A stretch of DNA of 64,000 bases, taken from the NCBI GenBank assembly GCA_016180645.1, contig JACPAV010000008.1, forward strand, positions 57,012 to 121,011, given 5' to 3'. Of this stretch, positions 44,933 through 53,443 are shown piece by piece. Position 1 is the first letter of the stretch, and each line of letters starts with the position of its first letter. A model generated the notes under the pieces. That model saw nothing but the letters and a program-made list of their open reading frames with translations, was not told where the DNA came from and made no database searches. Made by a program: the position numbers and the translations under genes. This DNA is from Nitrospirota bacterium (GTDB taxonomy: Bacteria > JACPQY01).

Positions 44933-47467
44933 TCATTTGGTTTCCCGCGGCGCCGCGTGCCGGAAGCGCGGCCGGAGGTCCGCCTTCACTTGCGGATGCT
45001 TCTTGAGGTACTCATCTAAGTACCGCCACCCCGCGTCGTAAATATCCCGTTCCACTTCGTCATCCCACTCCTCTTCCTCGCCCAGCTCGCCTTTTCCCGC
45101 CAGCGCTCCCTCGAGTGCAGATCCCTTCCTCGGCGCCCCCTTCCGATACCACCACAGGACGTCCCCCAGAAGCGGGTTCCGATCGGGGCCGCGGAAATCC
45201 ATGCGCATGGAGAACTCCGCTCCCACGGCCCTCGGGGGATTCACCTTGTCGGGTACGGTCCGCGGGATCGTCGTGTACGGCTCCGGATCGGTTTTCGACG
45301 AAAACGCATCCCAAAGCGGCGTGGCCAGACGGTCGTACCGGTTCATGGGCGGAATCCCGAAAATCAGCTCGAAGGTCCTGAACAGCGAGGGGAAGGACGT
45401 GTGCACCGAACTCACGTATCCCCGCTTCGCCCACGGACTGATCACCAACAGAAACGACCGATGATAGTCCACGTGATCCGAACCCTGCTGAGGATCGTCC
45501 TCCACGACGAAAATGGCGGTGCTGTCCCAGTACGATGAGCGACTGATGGCCTCGATCACGATACCCATAGCCACATCGTTGTCGTTGATCATCGATTCAG
45601 GGCTGAGCGCGCCGGGCGAGGTTCCGTGCGTATGATCGTTCGGCAGCAGCAGGAACACGAAGGACGGAAACTTCCCTTCCTCCACGAGTTTCCTGGCCAC
45701 GTAGCGCGCTTTCTCTTCGTCCTTCACGTCCGTATTGAAAAAGACGCCGGGAAATTGAAGGTCCGTATGATTAAACACGGTGTCGCCGCTCTCGCGCCCG
45801 AGTGTCCCGACCACTTCGCCAAAATTGGTGAAAGAGACGTTGTGCTTGATGAGGTGCGTGAAGAACGTCCCGAAATCCGGTTGTCCGCGCTCCATCGCGG
45901 CGTCCTCGGCGAATCCACCCGATCCGCGGTAGTCCTCCAGCCAGGTCCGTTCGATGTAATCGTTCACGAACGACGACGTCAGCCAGAGGTGGCCTTGAAC
46001 CGATGTCTCCGAGTCGTTGTAGAAATTGTCGTGGAGGGTGAATCGCCGTGCGAGCGAGTGGAGGTTCGGCGTGATGTCCTCGCCGAAGAGAACGAGCGAC
46101 GGATCGCGGTCGCCGCGATCAAGATCGCCCAGTACGGAGTCATACGTCTTGTTCTCCTTGACGATGAGCACGACGTGCTTGATGGGGGTCTCTCCGCCGG
46201 CCCTTGCGGGCACGGGGAATTTCCGGTCGCACGTGAACGGGAAGACCTGGTTGGGACGCCGGATGTTCTTCTCAGCTTGGGCTGTGAGACCCGGAAGATC
46301 GAGTCCGGAAAGCGGAATCAGCGACACCGTGCCGGTCATTTTCTCCTTTCCGCTTTCGTCGTCTTTCTTGTAGCCAACGAGCGGTCCCACGCCGATCCCC
46401 TTGCCGTTGGCGACCACGAGCGTTTTCCCCCCATCGGCGAGCGCCACCGCGGTGGGATACCAGCCGACGGGAATCGCGGACTCCGCGATGAAGGTGGACG
46501 CGTTGTACAAGGTCACGGCGTTGTCCGCCGCTCGAGCCACGATCAGTTTTCCATGGACGGAATCGAGCGCGATCCCGGCCGGGCTGCTCCCCGGCAGTGG
46601 ATTCCCCCCGTCATCCAAAAGGTCCGGCTCGCCGATGGCTACGGTCCTGAGCACGGTCTTCACGGCCGTGTCGATCCCCACGATGTTGTGTCCATCCGAC
46701 ACGGTCACGTAAGCCATGGCTTCATCGGGCGACAGGACCAGCCCTTGCGGTCCGCCCCCCACTCGAATCGTGGCAACGTCCCCCGATTGGAGGTTCACCA
46801 CGCCCACCTTGTCGTCCCTGAATCCGGTCACGTAGAGTTCTCCCCGCTGCTCGGCCACCACCACGCCGTATGAGCCGAAACCGACGGCGATCTCACGCGT
46901 CTTCGTCAACGTCGCCGCATCGATCTCAACAACATTCGTGCCGAGGAACTGACCCACCCACAGGATTTTCCCGTCCGCCGAGAGCGCGATTCCGGCGGGA
47001 TAGCCGCCCACCACGACTTGTCCTGCGAGAGTCACTTTCCCATCTCCCCCGATGTCGTAGGCCTCGACGAGCTTCGAATCCCCCCCCGCCGCGTAGAGAC
47101 GCTTGCCATCCATGGACATGGCCAGACCGTAAAACGCGTTCTTTCTCTTGAGCTGCTGGACGATTTCGCCGGTCCGCACGTCGATGACTTGAAGCGCGCG
47201 GAACGCGTAGCCGGTATTGGAGACGTACGCCAGCGGGAGCGTCGGATGCGTTCGGATATCCACCGGGAAGCCGCCCACCGTCACCTGTCTGCCGGTCGGT
47301 GTAAGCGCCCGTCCTCCGGGAAGCAGGAATAACCCGTCCGAATCACCGGCCTTGCGAAGCGCCTCCGCGGTCGGCGCCACCCCGTCGCACTCGCCCCCAC
47401 CGGTGTTCGATGTTTCGCAACCGGCAAAAACCAGGATCGATAGCAACATGATTGAAGTCGTTCTCAT
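44933..47467 (-). CDS. Lipoprotein with YVTN-type beta-propeller and phosphoesterase domain
   Basis: An 844-aa lipoprotein (SILVFAGC is the lipobox). Residues 60-390 contain repeated blades such as VGGFPVDIRTHPTLPLAYVSN, GYPAGIALSADGKILWVGQ and GPQGLVLSPDEAMAYVTVSD, a YVTN/NHL-like propeller. The C-terminal half has PIKHVVLIVKENKTYDSVLGDLD and FVVEDDPQQGSDHVDYHRSFLLVISP, the phosphoesterase (phospholipase C/acid-phosphatase-like, alkaline-phosphatase superfamily) motifs. It should act at the outer membrane or periplasm. Substrate is unknown. It sits inside the oxidase operon between an unknown membrane protein and ccoN. Confidence 0.9.
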   Translation of the reverse strand: MRTTSIMLLSILVFAGCETSNTGGGECDGVAPTAEALRKAGDSDGLFLLPGGRALTPTGRQVTVGGFPVDIRTHPTLPLAYVSNTGYAFRALQVIDVRTGEIVQQLKRKNAFYGLAMSMDGKRLYAAGGDSKLVEAYDIGGDGKVTLAGQVVVGGYPAGIALSADGKILWVGQFLGTNVVEIDAATLTKTREIAVGFGSYGVVVAEQRGELYVTGFRDDKVGVVNLQSGDVATIRVGGGPQGLVLSPDEAMAYVTVSDGHNIVGIDTAVKTVLRTVAIGEPDLLDDGGNPLPGSSPAGIALDSVHGKLIVARAADNAVTLYNASTFIAESAIPVGWYPTAVALADGGKTLVVANGKGIGVGPLVGYKKDDESGKEKMTGTVSLIPLSGLDLPGLTAQAEKNIRRPNQVFPFTCDRKFPVPARAGGETPIKHVVLIVKENKTYDSVLGDLDRGDRDPSLVLFGEDITPNLHSLARRFTLHDNFYNDSETSVQGHLWLTSSFVNDYIERTWLEDYRGSGGFAEDAAMERGQPDFGTFFTHLIKHNVSFTNFGEVVGTLGRESGDTVFNHTDLQFPGVFFNTDVKDEEKARYVARKLVEEGKFPSFVFLLLPNDHTHGTSPGALSPESMINDNDVAMGIVIEAISRSSYWDSTAIFVVEDDPQQGSDHVDYHRSFLLVISPWAKRGYVSSVHTSFPSLFRTFELIFGIPPMNRYDRLATPLWDAFSSKTDPEPYTTIPRTVPDKVNPPRAVGAEFSMRMDFRGPDRNPLLGDVLWWYRKGAPRKGSALEGALAGKGELGEEEEWDDEVERDIYDAGWRYLDEYLKKHPQVKADLRPRFRHAAPRETK

Positions 47468-47468
47468 T

Positions 47469-48101
47469 TCAGAACCATCCCATCACGCCGCCGAAAACGG
47501 CGATGCAAACCGCATCGAAGGCGTAGATCGCGCCCACCGCCGCGAGTTTCCGCTTGATCGTCGACAGATCGTGCACCCAGAACGCCACGCTGAAGAGAGG
47601 CAAATAACCGAGCAGGAAAATCAGCCAGGGCGATCGCGCCGACCACCACGGGTAGTCCCACGTCAGAGCGCCGATGTGGTTGAGCGCCACCTCGACGAGA
47701 ACCGACACCACGCTGAAGCCGGCGGCCGCCACGAGCCGGTTGGGCAGCCCCAGCAGCTTCACGTGCGGGTCCTTCGGCAGGACCAGCGAAGCGGCCACTC
47801 CCATGATCATGAACATGAGACACGTCTCGATGTTCAGGCCGACTAGAATAAGATAGGAAGTCTCGCCCGGCTCGCCCCAGACGGGTGCATGGTTTGTGAA
47901 ATGGAACACGAGGCAGTTCCAGATCTCATTGAACCAGTCCATACCCCACAAGGCGAGACCCGCGAAAACAACGTTCCAATTCTTCCGCGCGATTTCCGCA
48001 TTGTAAATGTAGATGACGATCACCAGGATGGAGATGACGGGCCACTGGAAATGCGAACCGTCCCTCAGAATGGATACCGCGCGCGCCGCCGACTCTGTCA
48101 T
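47469..48101 (-). CDS. Conserved-looking multi-pass membrane protein, unknown function
   Basis: A 210-aa protein with about six hydrophobic segments (ISILVIVIYIYN, VVFAGLALWGMDWFNEIWNCLVFHF, YLILVGLNIETCLMFMIMGVAASLVL, LVAAAGFSVVSVLVEVALNHIGALTW, WLIFLLGYLPLFSVAFWVH, VGAIYAFDAVCIAVFGGVMG). Membrane-embedded Asp, Glu, His and many Trp residues suggest more than a structural role. I do not recognise the family. It is the first gene of the run that leads into the phosphoesterase and the cbb3 oxidase, so a link to respiration is possible. Confidence 0.75.
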   Translation of the reverse strand: MTESAARAVSILRDGSHFQWPVISILVIVIYIYNAEIARKNWNVVFAGLALWGMDWFNEIWNCLVFHFTNHAPVWGEPGETSYLILVGLNIETCLMFMIMGVAASLVLPKDPHVKLLGLPNRLVAAAGFSVVSVLVEVALNHIGALTWDYPWWSARSPWLIFLLGYLPLFSVAFWVHDLSTIKRKLAAVGAIYAFDAVCIAVFGGVMGWF

Positions 48102-48232
48102 CGCCTACCCTCTACCCCGCCCCTCACCCTGCGTCAACCGCCGTGAAGAGCCTGGCGCCGGTGGACTCCGCCCTCGATCGTTGCCGCATGATGCATGAAC
48201 AGGATAAGATGACCGACCATAGGAGGTTACCC

Positions 48233-49003
48233 ATGCGATATTCCAAAGTGGTTGCTCTCGCGATATTTTCGGCCGCGCTCTGCCTGCCGATGGTCCATTC
48301 CCATGCCTCAGGACCCACCACACACGTTTCCGCCAAGGACGCGCTGAAGTTTCTGCAACAAGGAAACGCGCGGTTCGTGAAAGGAAAAAGCCGCCATCCG
48401 CACTCCAATGCGGCGCGAATCAAGGAGACCGGCAAAGGCCAGGCCCCCTTTGCCACGATTGTCGGCTGCTCTGATTCCCGGGTGCCTCCGGAGCGGCTCT
48501 TCGATCAGGGTATCGGTGATCTTTTCGTCGTCCGCGTTGCCGGCAATGTATGCGATGTGGATGAAACGGGGAGCGCGGAATACGGAGTGGATCATCTGGG
48601 AACGCCCCTCCTCGTGGTCCTCGGCCACTCGAAGTGCGGAGCGGTCACGGCTGTGGTCAACAAGGCCGAAGTGCACGGGAGCATTCCGCAATTGGTGGAC
48701 AACATCGGCCCGGCCGTGGCGCGCGCGAAGGCGGCCTATCCTGCCGCCCAGGGCGATGACCTCCTCACACACGCCATCCGGGAGAATATCTGGCAGAGCA
48801 TCGAAGATCTCCTGCACAGCCCTCTCGTCCGGAAGCGTGTCGATTCGGGGAAGCTGATGATCCACGGGGCGGTTTACGATGTCGAGTCGGGCAAGGTGTA
48901 CTGGCTCGGACGCCATCCGCGGCAGGACGAGCTTCTCCACGCCGTGAGTGAGTCGGCCCCACAGGAGCATGGCTCTGCGTCCGAGGAAGAGGCGGAGGAG
49001 TGA
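48233..49003 (+). CDS. Periplasmic beta-class carbonic anhydrase
   Basis: It hydrates CO2 to bicarbonate. The 256-aa protein has a signal peptide (VVALAIFSAALCLPMVHSHA), then SAKDALKFLQQGNARFVKGKSRHPH, VGCSDSRVPPERLFDQGIGDLFVVRVAGN (zinc Cys and the Asp-Arg dyad), and VVLGHSKCGAVTA (zinc His and Cys). All ligands are present. The ATG at 48233 has AGGAGG six nt upstream; an earlier in-frame start would disrupt the signal peptide. The C-terminus is acidic. It diverges from the oxidase operon. Confidence 0.94.
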   Translation: MRYSKVVALAIFSAALCLPMVHSHASGPTTHVSAKDALKFLQQGNARFVKGKSRHPHSNAARIKETGKGQAPFATIVGCSDSRVPPERLFDQGIGDLFVVRVAGNVCDVDETGSAEYGVDHLGTPLLVVLGHSKCGAVTAVVNKAEVHGSIPQLVDNIGPAVARAKAAYPAAQGDDLLTHAIRENIWQSIEDLLHSPLVRKRVDSGKLMIHGAVYDVESGKVYWLGRHPRQDELLHAVSESAPQEHGSASEEEAEE

Positions 49004-49058
49004 CCCGTCGGGAAAATAGAAACGGCAACAGCATCAGCACATTGAGGGAGGTAACATC

Positions 49059-49706
49059 ATGGAAAAAGTCGGTGTGATCGGTTCGGGAATCGTCGGTGAG
49101 GTTTTGGCCAACGGGTTCCTAAAGCACGGGTACGAGGTCATGCGCGGGTCCCGCGACAAGGGGAAACTTTCGGAATGGAAGGCGAAGGCCGGTTCCAAGG
49201 CGTCGGCAGGCTCGTTCGCCGATTCGGCAAAGTTCGGCGACATCATCGTTCTGGCCGTCAAGGGCACGGCCGCGGCGGAGGCCGTGAAGCTCGCCGGAGT
49301 CGAGAACGTGGCCGGGAAAATCGTGATCGACGCGACCAATCCCATCGCGGATGAGGCGCCCGTCAACGGCGTCCTCAAGTTCTTCACCGGACCGAACGAT
49401 TCGCTCATGGAGCGGCTGCAAAACGCCGCCCCGAAGGCAAACTTCGTCAAAGCGTTCTCCTGCGTCGGCAATGCCTTCATGGTCAACCCGAATTTCGGCG
49501 GGATGAAACCCACCATGTTCATTTGCGGAAACAGCGCCGGCGCGAAAGACGAAGTGAAGTCGATCCTGACCCGGTTCGGATGGGAGTTCGAAGACATGGG
49601 AGGCGTCGAAGCCGCGCGCGCGATCGAGCCCCTGTGCATCCTCTGGTGCATCCCCGGCCTCCAGCGCGGCCAGTGGAACCACGCGTTCAAGCTCTTGAGG
49701 CAATAA
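49059..49706 (+). CDS. F420/NADP oxidoreductase-like Rossmann protein
   Basis: A 215-aa protein starting KVGVIGSGIVGEVLANGFLKHGYEVMRGSRDKGKL, the nucleotide-binding Rossmann motif with an Arg/Ser pair typical of NADP binding. IIVLAVKGTAA, IVIDATNPI and NFVKAFSCVGNAFMVNP match the family of NADPH-dependent F420 reductases and related reductases (PF03807 type). Without F420 biosynthesis genes in view the substrate is uncertain. GGGAGG lies just before the ATG. Confidence 0.87.
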   Translation: MEKVGVIGSGIVGEVLANGFLKHGYEVMRGSRDKGKLSEWKAKAGSKASAGSFADSAKFGDIIVLAVKGTAAAEAVKLAGVENVAGKIVIDATNPIADEAPVNGVLKFFTGPNDSLMERLQNAAPKANFVKAFSCVGNAFMVNPNFGGMKPTMFICGNSAGAKDEVKSILTRFGWEFEDMGGVEAARAIEPLCILWCIPGLQRGQWNHAFKLLRQ

Positions 49707-49724
49707 CCCCAGAGCGTGGATCCC

Positions 49725-50444
49725 ATGAAACTCATGAATTGTCCCATCACGAAGAGGAGCCGGCTGTCGCACAAGGACCGCGAGTGCATCTTCACGTCCT
49801 TCGCCGGAAAGATCAACAAGAGGTGTTTTCAGAAGGTCAAGAAGGATGAGCGACTGCTCGGGGATTTGGCGCGCGGCGTGGAAAAGGAAGTAGCGATTAT
49901 GTTCGCGGACGTCCGCGATTTCACGCGCACGACGGCGGACATGCCCCCGGAACGCATCGTTCAACTTCTGGATACGATTCTTCCCGAACTCCTGAACATC
50001 ATCATCGAGAAACGCGGGGGAATGGTCGATAAGATCCTCGGTGACGGCATCATGGCGGCGTTCGGGCACCCCTACTCGGGCGGCGCGGATCTGGATCAGG
50101 CCATCCGCGCGGCGGCGGACATGCAGGTGGCCATCGACGGCATGGGGTCCGTATTCGACCGGCTCGACCTGCCCCGGATGCGGCTCGGCATCGGGATGAA
50201 CTACGGCAAGGTTCTCGTGTGCCACATCGGATCGAAACAGCATTCCGAGAATACGTTCATCGGCAGCGCGGTGAACATGGCCGCGAAGATGGAAGATATT
50301 GCCCTTGCCAACGAAGTGGTACTGGCCGCCCACGCCACGGAGCGCCTGCGGGCCTCGGAGAATCCCATTGCCAAACTTCTTGAGCCCGTGGATTCAACGC
50401 GATACGGCTCCGGCCATACGAAAATCCGCTGGCAGGAGCTGTAG
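49725..50444 (+). CDS. Class III adenylate/guanylate cyclase-like protein with altered active site
   Basis: A 239-aa soluble protein. The cyclase domain has VAIMFADVRDFTRTTADMPPERI (first metal Asp), GGMVDKILGDGIMAAFGHP (Lys and second metal Asp) and ENTFIGSAVNMAAKMEDIALA. The position that usually carries the purine-specifying Asp is Thr, as in many bicarbonate-responsive cyclases, and the catalytic Arg of the NxxxR motif is Lys (NMAAK). Activity may therefore be reduced. The 40 N-terminal residues hold two cysteines and many lysines. A frame extension to 49716 (GTG) is possible. It lies 18 bp after the Rossmann protein. Confidence 0.82.
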   Translation: MKLMNCPITKRSRLSHKDRECIFTSFAGKINKRCFQKVKKDERLLGDLARGVEKEVAIMFADVRDFTRTTADMPPERIVQLLDTILPELLNIIIEKRGGMVDKILGDGIMAAFGHPYSGGADLDQAIRAAADMQVAIDGMGSVFDRLDLPRMRLGIGMNYGKVLVCHIGSKQHSENTFIGSAVNMAAKMEDIALANEVVLAAHATERLRASENPIAKLLEPVDSTRYGSGHTKIRWQEL

Positions 50445-50497
50445 TTCCGGCGTCCCTGCACTATCCCGGAATCCCCGGGTTCCGAGGCTGCCGGCTA

Positions 50498-50818
50498 CTA
50501 CGCGAGGATGTCGATCCGTCCTCCGGGCCGCGCATTCGGATTCGCCGCCTGACCACCGGCAGCGGTCACTCCTGATCCCTCAAGCGATTCTTGTACTTTC
50601 TGAACGATCCGGTGCTCGGCGGGGCTGAGCGGCCCCATCTGACCGGGCGCGTTCACCTCGTTCTTGATCCGACGACTCGTCACCGAATCTTGAATCCGAG
50701 GCGCCGACGGGTCCGCCCCATCACTCTGATCCGGACGCGTGGCCTGCGTTCGAACCCTTTCGACGGGATTGAACGCCTGTGACGCCCCAGCTCCGAAACC
50801 CTCAATGCGATTCGCCAT
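50498..50818 (-). CDS. Small hydrophilic protein of unknown function
   Basis: A 106-aa protein starting MANRIEGFGAGASQAF with GGGAGGGG a few nt upstream of the ATG. It is Gln/Ser/Pro-rich in the middle and has a helix MGPLSPAEHRIVQKVQESLEG near the end, finishing in GGRIDILA. The frame is open to the window's normal codon bias. I do not recognise it. It lies between a cyclase gene and the tRNA-Gln/integrated element on the opposite strand to the cyclase. Confidence 0.6.
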   Translation of the reverse strand: MANRIEGFGAGASQAFNPVERVRTQATRPDQSDGADPSAPRIQDSVTSRRIKNEVNAPGQMGPLSPAEHRIVQKVQESLEGSGVTAAGGQAANPNARPGGRIDILA

Positions 50819-50947
50819 GATTTCCCCTCCCTTCGCTATTGATGACTCTCCTATTCTACCCCACTCTCCCAACTTCGCCAGCCATCGCCGGCCTCGATTG
50901 AATGCGGTTCAGGGCCAGACGCCATCATCACGCGAAATCGAGGGAAA

Positions 50948-51018
50948 CTGGGAGACTAGGATTCGAACCTAGATAAACGGATCCAGAGTCCGTTGTCCTG
51001 CCATTGGACGATCTCCCA
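50948..51018 (-). tRNA. tRNA-Gln (anticodon CTG)
   Basis: A 71-nt cloverleaf: acceptor TGGGAGA/TCTCCCA, D-arm GTCC/GGAC, anticodon stem ACGGA/TCCGT with loop CTCTGGA (anticodon CTG), T-arm CTAGG/CCTAG with TTCGAAT loop, discriminator G, no encoded CCA. The 5' half, from the anticodon loop to the acceptor end, is part of a 39-bp repeat that recurs at 58929-58967. The integrase stop codon is only 8 nt upstream of the tRNA. Confidence 0.95.
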
Positions 51019-51019
51019 G
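50981..51019. repeat. attL core (39-bp direct repeat inside tRNA-Gln)
   Basis: These 39 bp are identical to 58929-58967 and cover the tRNA-Gln 5' half from the anticodon loop to the acceptor end. The crossover is likely in the anticodon loop region, where the identity begins. Confidence 0.93.
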
Positions 51020-51026
51020 AAATGCG

Positions 51027-52268
51027 TTAGGACGCGACCTTAGCACCAGCCAAGTCCGTTGACAAGGTTCCGTTGATACTTGGTGTGATACTTCGTTCCA
51101 CGGAACCCCCTCCGGCAAGCCGCTCAACGGCACTCTGCTTGTGCGATGGCGACAGGTGCGCGTAGCGTAGGGTCATCTCAATCGTCCGGTGGCCCATTAA
51201 CTCTTTCACGGTGGTCAAGTCAACCCCGGCCATCACAAGACGGCTGGCGAAGCTGTGCCGAAGGCAGTGGAACGTGAAGTCCTCGATCCCCGTCTTGTCG
51301 ATCACATCCTCGAACCACTTGGACACGATCCACTTCCGCCGCCCCTGCCACCGGGGGAACACCGCATGCTTTTGCAGGATGGACGACGGCAAGGCCGCAA
51401 CATTGCCCTTCTCCGTGGGTTGCAACGCGCCCATCCGCTCATCCCGCATCCGCCGGAGGGTTTCCCTCACCACGCGATTCATAGGCACCTGGTAGTTGCG
51501 CCCGCCCTTGGCCTCTTGAACGTCGATCACCCCCGCGGAAAAATCCACATCGCCCCACAGAAGTTCTTTCAGGCCGCTCAACCGGATGCCCGTGTGAAGC
51601 GCCAGCACCACAAAGGGCCTCTCGTCGTCCTTGAGCACCGCGAACACCCTTTTCTCTTCTTCGTCGGACAGGTAGCGGACGCGACGATTCTGCCTCTCCG
51701 GGTAGAACTTCACACCTTTGACGGGGTTCTTTTCCGCCTTCCCGTTTTTCATGGCCAGGTAATAGGCAGACCGTAGGGAAGCCAGGTAGCGGTTGATCGT
51801 GGTCCCCATGCAGGCTTGAGTCTTCCGGTTCTTCAATTTCCGCACCTCGGTCAGCTTCGTTTTCCACGTTTCGATCTCTTGCGCCGTCACCGATCCGGCG
51901 GGTTTCGTTCCAAGGTGTTCGATCCAGTAGCCAAGCCGTTGCACGTCGTCGGCCCAACTCTTCTTGTTCGCCTTCCCCCACGTGATGAAGTCTTCCGCGA
52001 TTTCCTTGAACGACACCGCCCGCCTTGCTCTCACCGCATCCGGCCTGAACTTTCCTTCGACAATCTCGTTCCGGCGTTTTCCGTAAAGCTCGATCGCCTT
52101 CCCCTTCGGCCCCACCCGCTCGCGGTGTAGCTTGCCGTCCCGATCCCGGTAGCGGATGTACCAGACGCCCGTGTTGACCTTCGCCACGGCGGGGACGATG
52201 AGGAAGTCTTCAACGCTGTACTTCACGTACTCGTAGACCCCACGCGGGTTCCTCTCACGCCTTGCCAT
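51027..52268 (-). CDS. Tyrosine recombinase/phage integrase
   Basis: A 413-aa site-specific recombinase. It has an N-terminal arm-binding/SAM-like region (EIAEDFITWGKANKKSWADDVQRLGYWIEHLG) and a catalytic domain with LALHTGIRLSGLKELLWGDV (Arg I), FHCLRHSFASRLVMAG (HxxR), ELMGHRTIEMTLRYAHLSPSH (His and catalytic Tyr). All active-site residues are present. About 40 residues follow the Tyr; that part of the gene contains a 31-bp repeat shared with the other element end and a promoter-like site facing the tRNA. It overlaps the small RHH gene by 14 nt. Confidence 0.94.
   Translation of the reverse strand: MARRERNPRGVYEYVKYSVEDFLIVPAVAKVNTGVWYIRYRDRDGKLHRERVGPKGKAIELYGKRRNEIVEGKFRPDAVRARRAVSFKEIAEDFITWGKANKKSWADDVQRLGYWIEHLGTKPAGSVTAQEIETWKTKLTEVRKLKNRKTQACMGTTINRYLASLRSAYYLAMKNGKAEKNPVKGVKFYPERQNRRVRYLSDEEEKRVFAVLKDDERPFVVLALHTGIRLSGLKELLWGDVDFSAGVIDVQEAKGGRNYQVPMNRVVRETLRRMRDERMGALQPTEKGNVAALPSSILQKHAVFPRWQGRRKWIVSKWFEDVIDKTGIEDFTFHCLRHSFASRLVMAGVDLTTVKELMGHRTIEMTLRYAHLSPSHKQSAVERLAGGGSVERSITPSINGTLSTDLAGAKVAS
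51037..51065 (-). promoter_or_regulatory. Promoter-like site in the integrase 3' end, facing tRNA-Gln
   Basis: On the minus strand TTGTCA (51060-51065) and TAAGGT (51037-51042) are 17 nt apart, and the -10-like box ends 18 nt before the tRNA 5' end. The spacing matches that of the displaced native promoter at the other end. The -10 match is weak. Confidence 0.5.
51068..51098. repeat. 31-bp direct repeat near the left end (candidate integrase arm site)
   Basis: Identical to 58763-58793. It contains TGATACTT twice, 11-12 bp apart. Here it is coding sequence for the integrase C-terminus. Confidence 0.85.
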
Positions 52269-52452
52269 GCTTTCCCCCCTTCGTTTTGAACGGCCTTCGA
52301 CACGTCGGGCATGTTCCGAGAAACGACAACACCGCCCGGCGCATGACTTCGGACGCCGACACGCCCATTTCCTTCGCCGTCCGTCTCACAAGGTCAAGCT
52401 CATTCTCACGGATTTGAAAAGCCGTCAAGGTGTAGCCTTGTTTCTGTTTCAT
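52255..52452 (-). CDS. Small RHH-like protein with a terminal CxxC zinc motif
   Basis: A 65-aa protein: GYTLTAFQIRENELDLVRRTAKEMGVSASEVMRRAVLSFL resembles a ribbon-helix-helix DNA-binding domain, followed by CPTCRRPF. It overlaps the integrase start by 14 nt and lies just upstream of it, a typical position for an excision or integrase regulator. The function is inferred from fold-like pattern and position. Confidence 0.65.
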   Translation of the reverse strand: MKQKQGYTLTAFQIRENELDLVRRTAKEMGVSASEVMRRAVLSFLGTCPTCRRPFKTKGGKHGKA

Positions 52453-52520
52453 GGGGACACGATATTATAAGCCATTTTATATGTCAAGCCCCCCCTTATC
52501 GGAGGCGCGACATCGAACCG

Positions 52521-52772
52521 TCAATCGAGTTCCGCCTCCAGCTTTTCCTGCATTTCAAGGTGGCCCACGAATGTTATCAGGGGCTTGATCTGTTCCGCGT
52601 CCGCCTTGCCCTCCAGCACCGCCCACGCCGTTACCGTGAGGATCGAGCGAGCAGTTTTCACCGCTTGCGTGAAGCGGTCCTTGTCCATGTGGCGCCCAAG
52701 CTCGTCCCACAAGGCGGGAAGGTTCTCCGGCGTCCGCGGAATCTTTCTCGGTCGGCCTCTTCGATGGTTCAT
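52521..52772 (-). CDS. Hypothetical 83-aa protein with a basic AT-hook-like start
   Basis: The product begins NHRRGRPRKIPRTPENL; RGRPRK is an AT-hook-like DNA-binding motif. The rest is helical (LWDELGRHMDKDRFTQAVKTARSILTVTAWAVLEGKADAEQIKPLITFVGHLEMQEKLEAEL). I do not recognise the family. It lies in the same direction as the integrase and RHH gene and may be an early regulator of the element. Confidence 0.58.
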   Translation of the reverse strand: MNHRRGRPRKIPRTPENLPALWDELGRHMDKDRFTQAVKTARSILTVTAWAVLEGKADAEQIKPLITFVGHLEMQEKLEAELD

Positions 52773-53029
52773 CGTTTTACCTCACAAAACTGAAAAATAT
52801 CCATGGGGAAACGCGACAAAAAGGCCAGATATGGCGTCGAAAATGCCCTTCCGCCCTTGTTTCGGCGCTTCGATTTCATCTCCCGTCATCACGTTCCGCG
52901 TGTTCTTACAGCGGGATACACCGGAAGGAGCACGGTGGGTCTTCAGAAAATACGGCGTGTTTCGATGTGGACGCGCAACGGGAACATACCCCCTCCGTCA
53001 TTTCTCTTGTGGATCGTCTCATCCCCCAC
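52773..53029. other. Intergenic stretch in the element, no supported gene
   Basis: Plus-strand and minus-strand frames here are short, lack ribosome-binding sites and have no recognisable motifs. The sequence may be remnant of the decayed gene to the right. Confidence 0.45.
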
Positions 53030-53404
53030 CTACGGATTCGGATGTTTGCCCGCACACCCTTTCTGCCCGCCTGGGGGGGCTTGCCGTGATGATCCGCGGC
53101 AGTCTGCGCTCTCCCGCTTGGTGAGGCCAAGGGCGGAGAGGGTGGGGGCATCCGTAAAAGCCGGTCCCGCTTTGTGACCGGCTTTTCCTCTCCCCGGACC
53201 CGGTGCGCCCTTCGCTTTCGGCGTCTCCTTCAGGAACTCGCCCACCTTGCGCAATGCGCGTAGGCGGATCTCTCTCGCGTGGGCCTCAAGGCAACGGATC
53301 GTCCGGCCTGCCCGCCGAAGCCTTGGCGAAGGCGGGTACTCCAAGCGCCCGTCCTTCGCAGTAGCCTTGCTACGGAGGGTGGATCGGCCCTTGGCGTAGC
53401 TCAA
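53030..53404 (-). pseudogene. Degenerate phage-type gene (ParB/methyltransferase-neighbourhood type) with repeat insertion
   Basis: The stretch AHAREIRLRALRKVGEFLKETPKAKGAPGPGRG...TLSALGLTKRESAD resembles the conserved core of a phage/plasmid protein family with REIRLRAERRxGELLKE and PTLxELGITKKES patterns. After ESAD the similarity stops abruptly and unrelated residues follow. Near the 5' end PSPRLRRAGR is the translation of a dispersed repeat. I read this as a truncated gene; the original start is unclear. Confidence 0.5.
53311..53336. repeat. CCCGCC...GGCGGG dispersed repeat
   Basis: The hairpin CCCGCCGAAGCCTTGGCGAAGGCGGG is typical of a widespread dispersed repeat; it lies in the 5' part of the degenerate phage-type gene and encodes PSPRLRRAGR on the minus strand. 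Confidence 0.7.
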
Positions 53405-53443
53405 AGTTGTAGTTCCTTCCCGCCGGTGGTAGGAACCATTCCC

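Noticed and set aside
52803..53177. Plus-strand frame in the element gap
   Set aside because: Composition is irregular, it overlaps the degenerate minus-strand gene, and no family features are seen.
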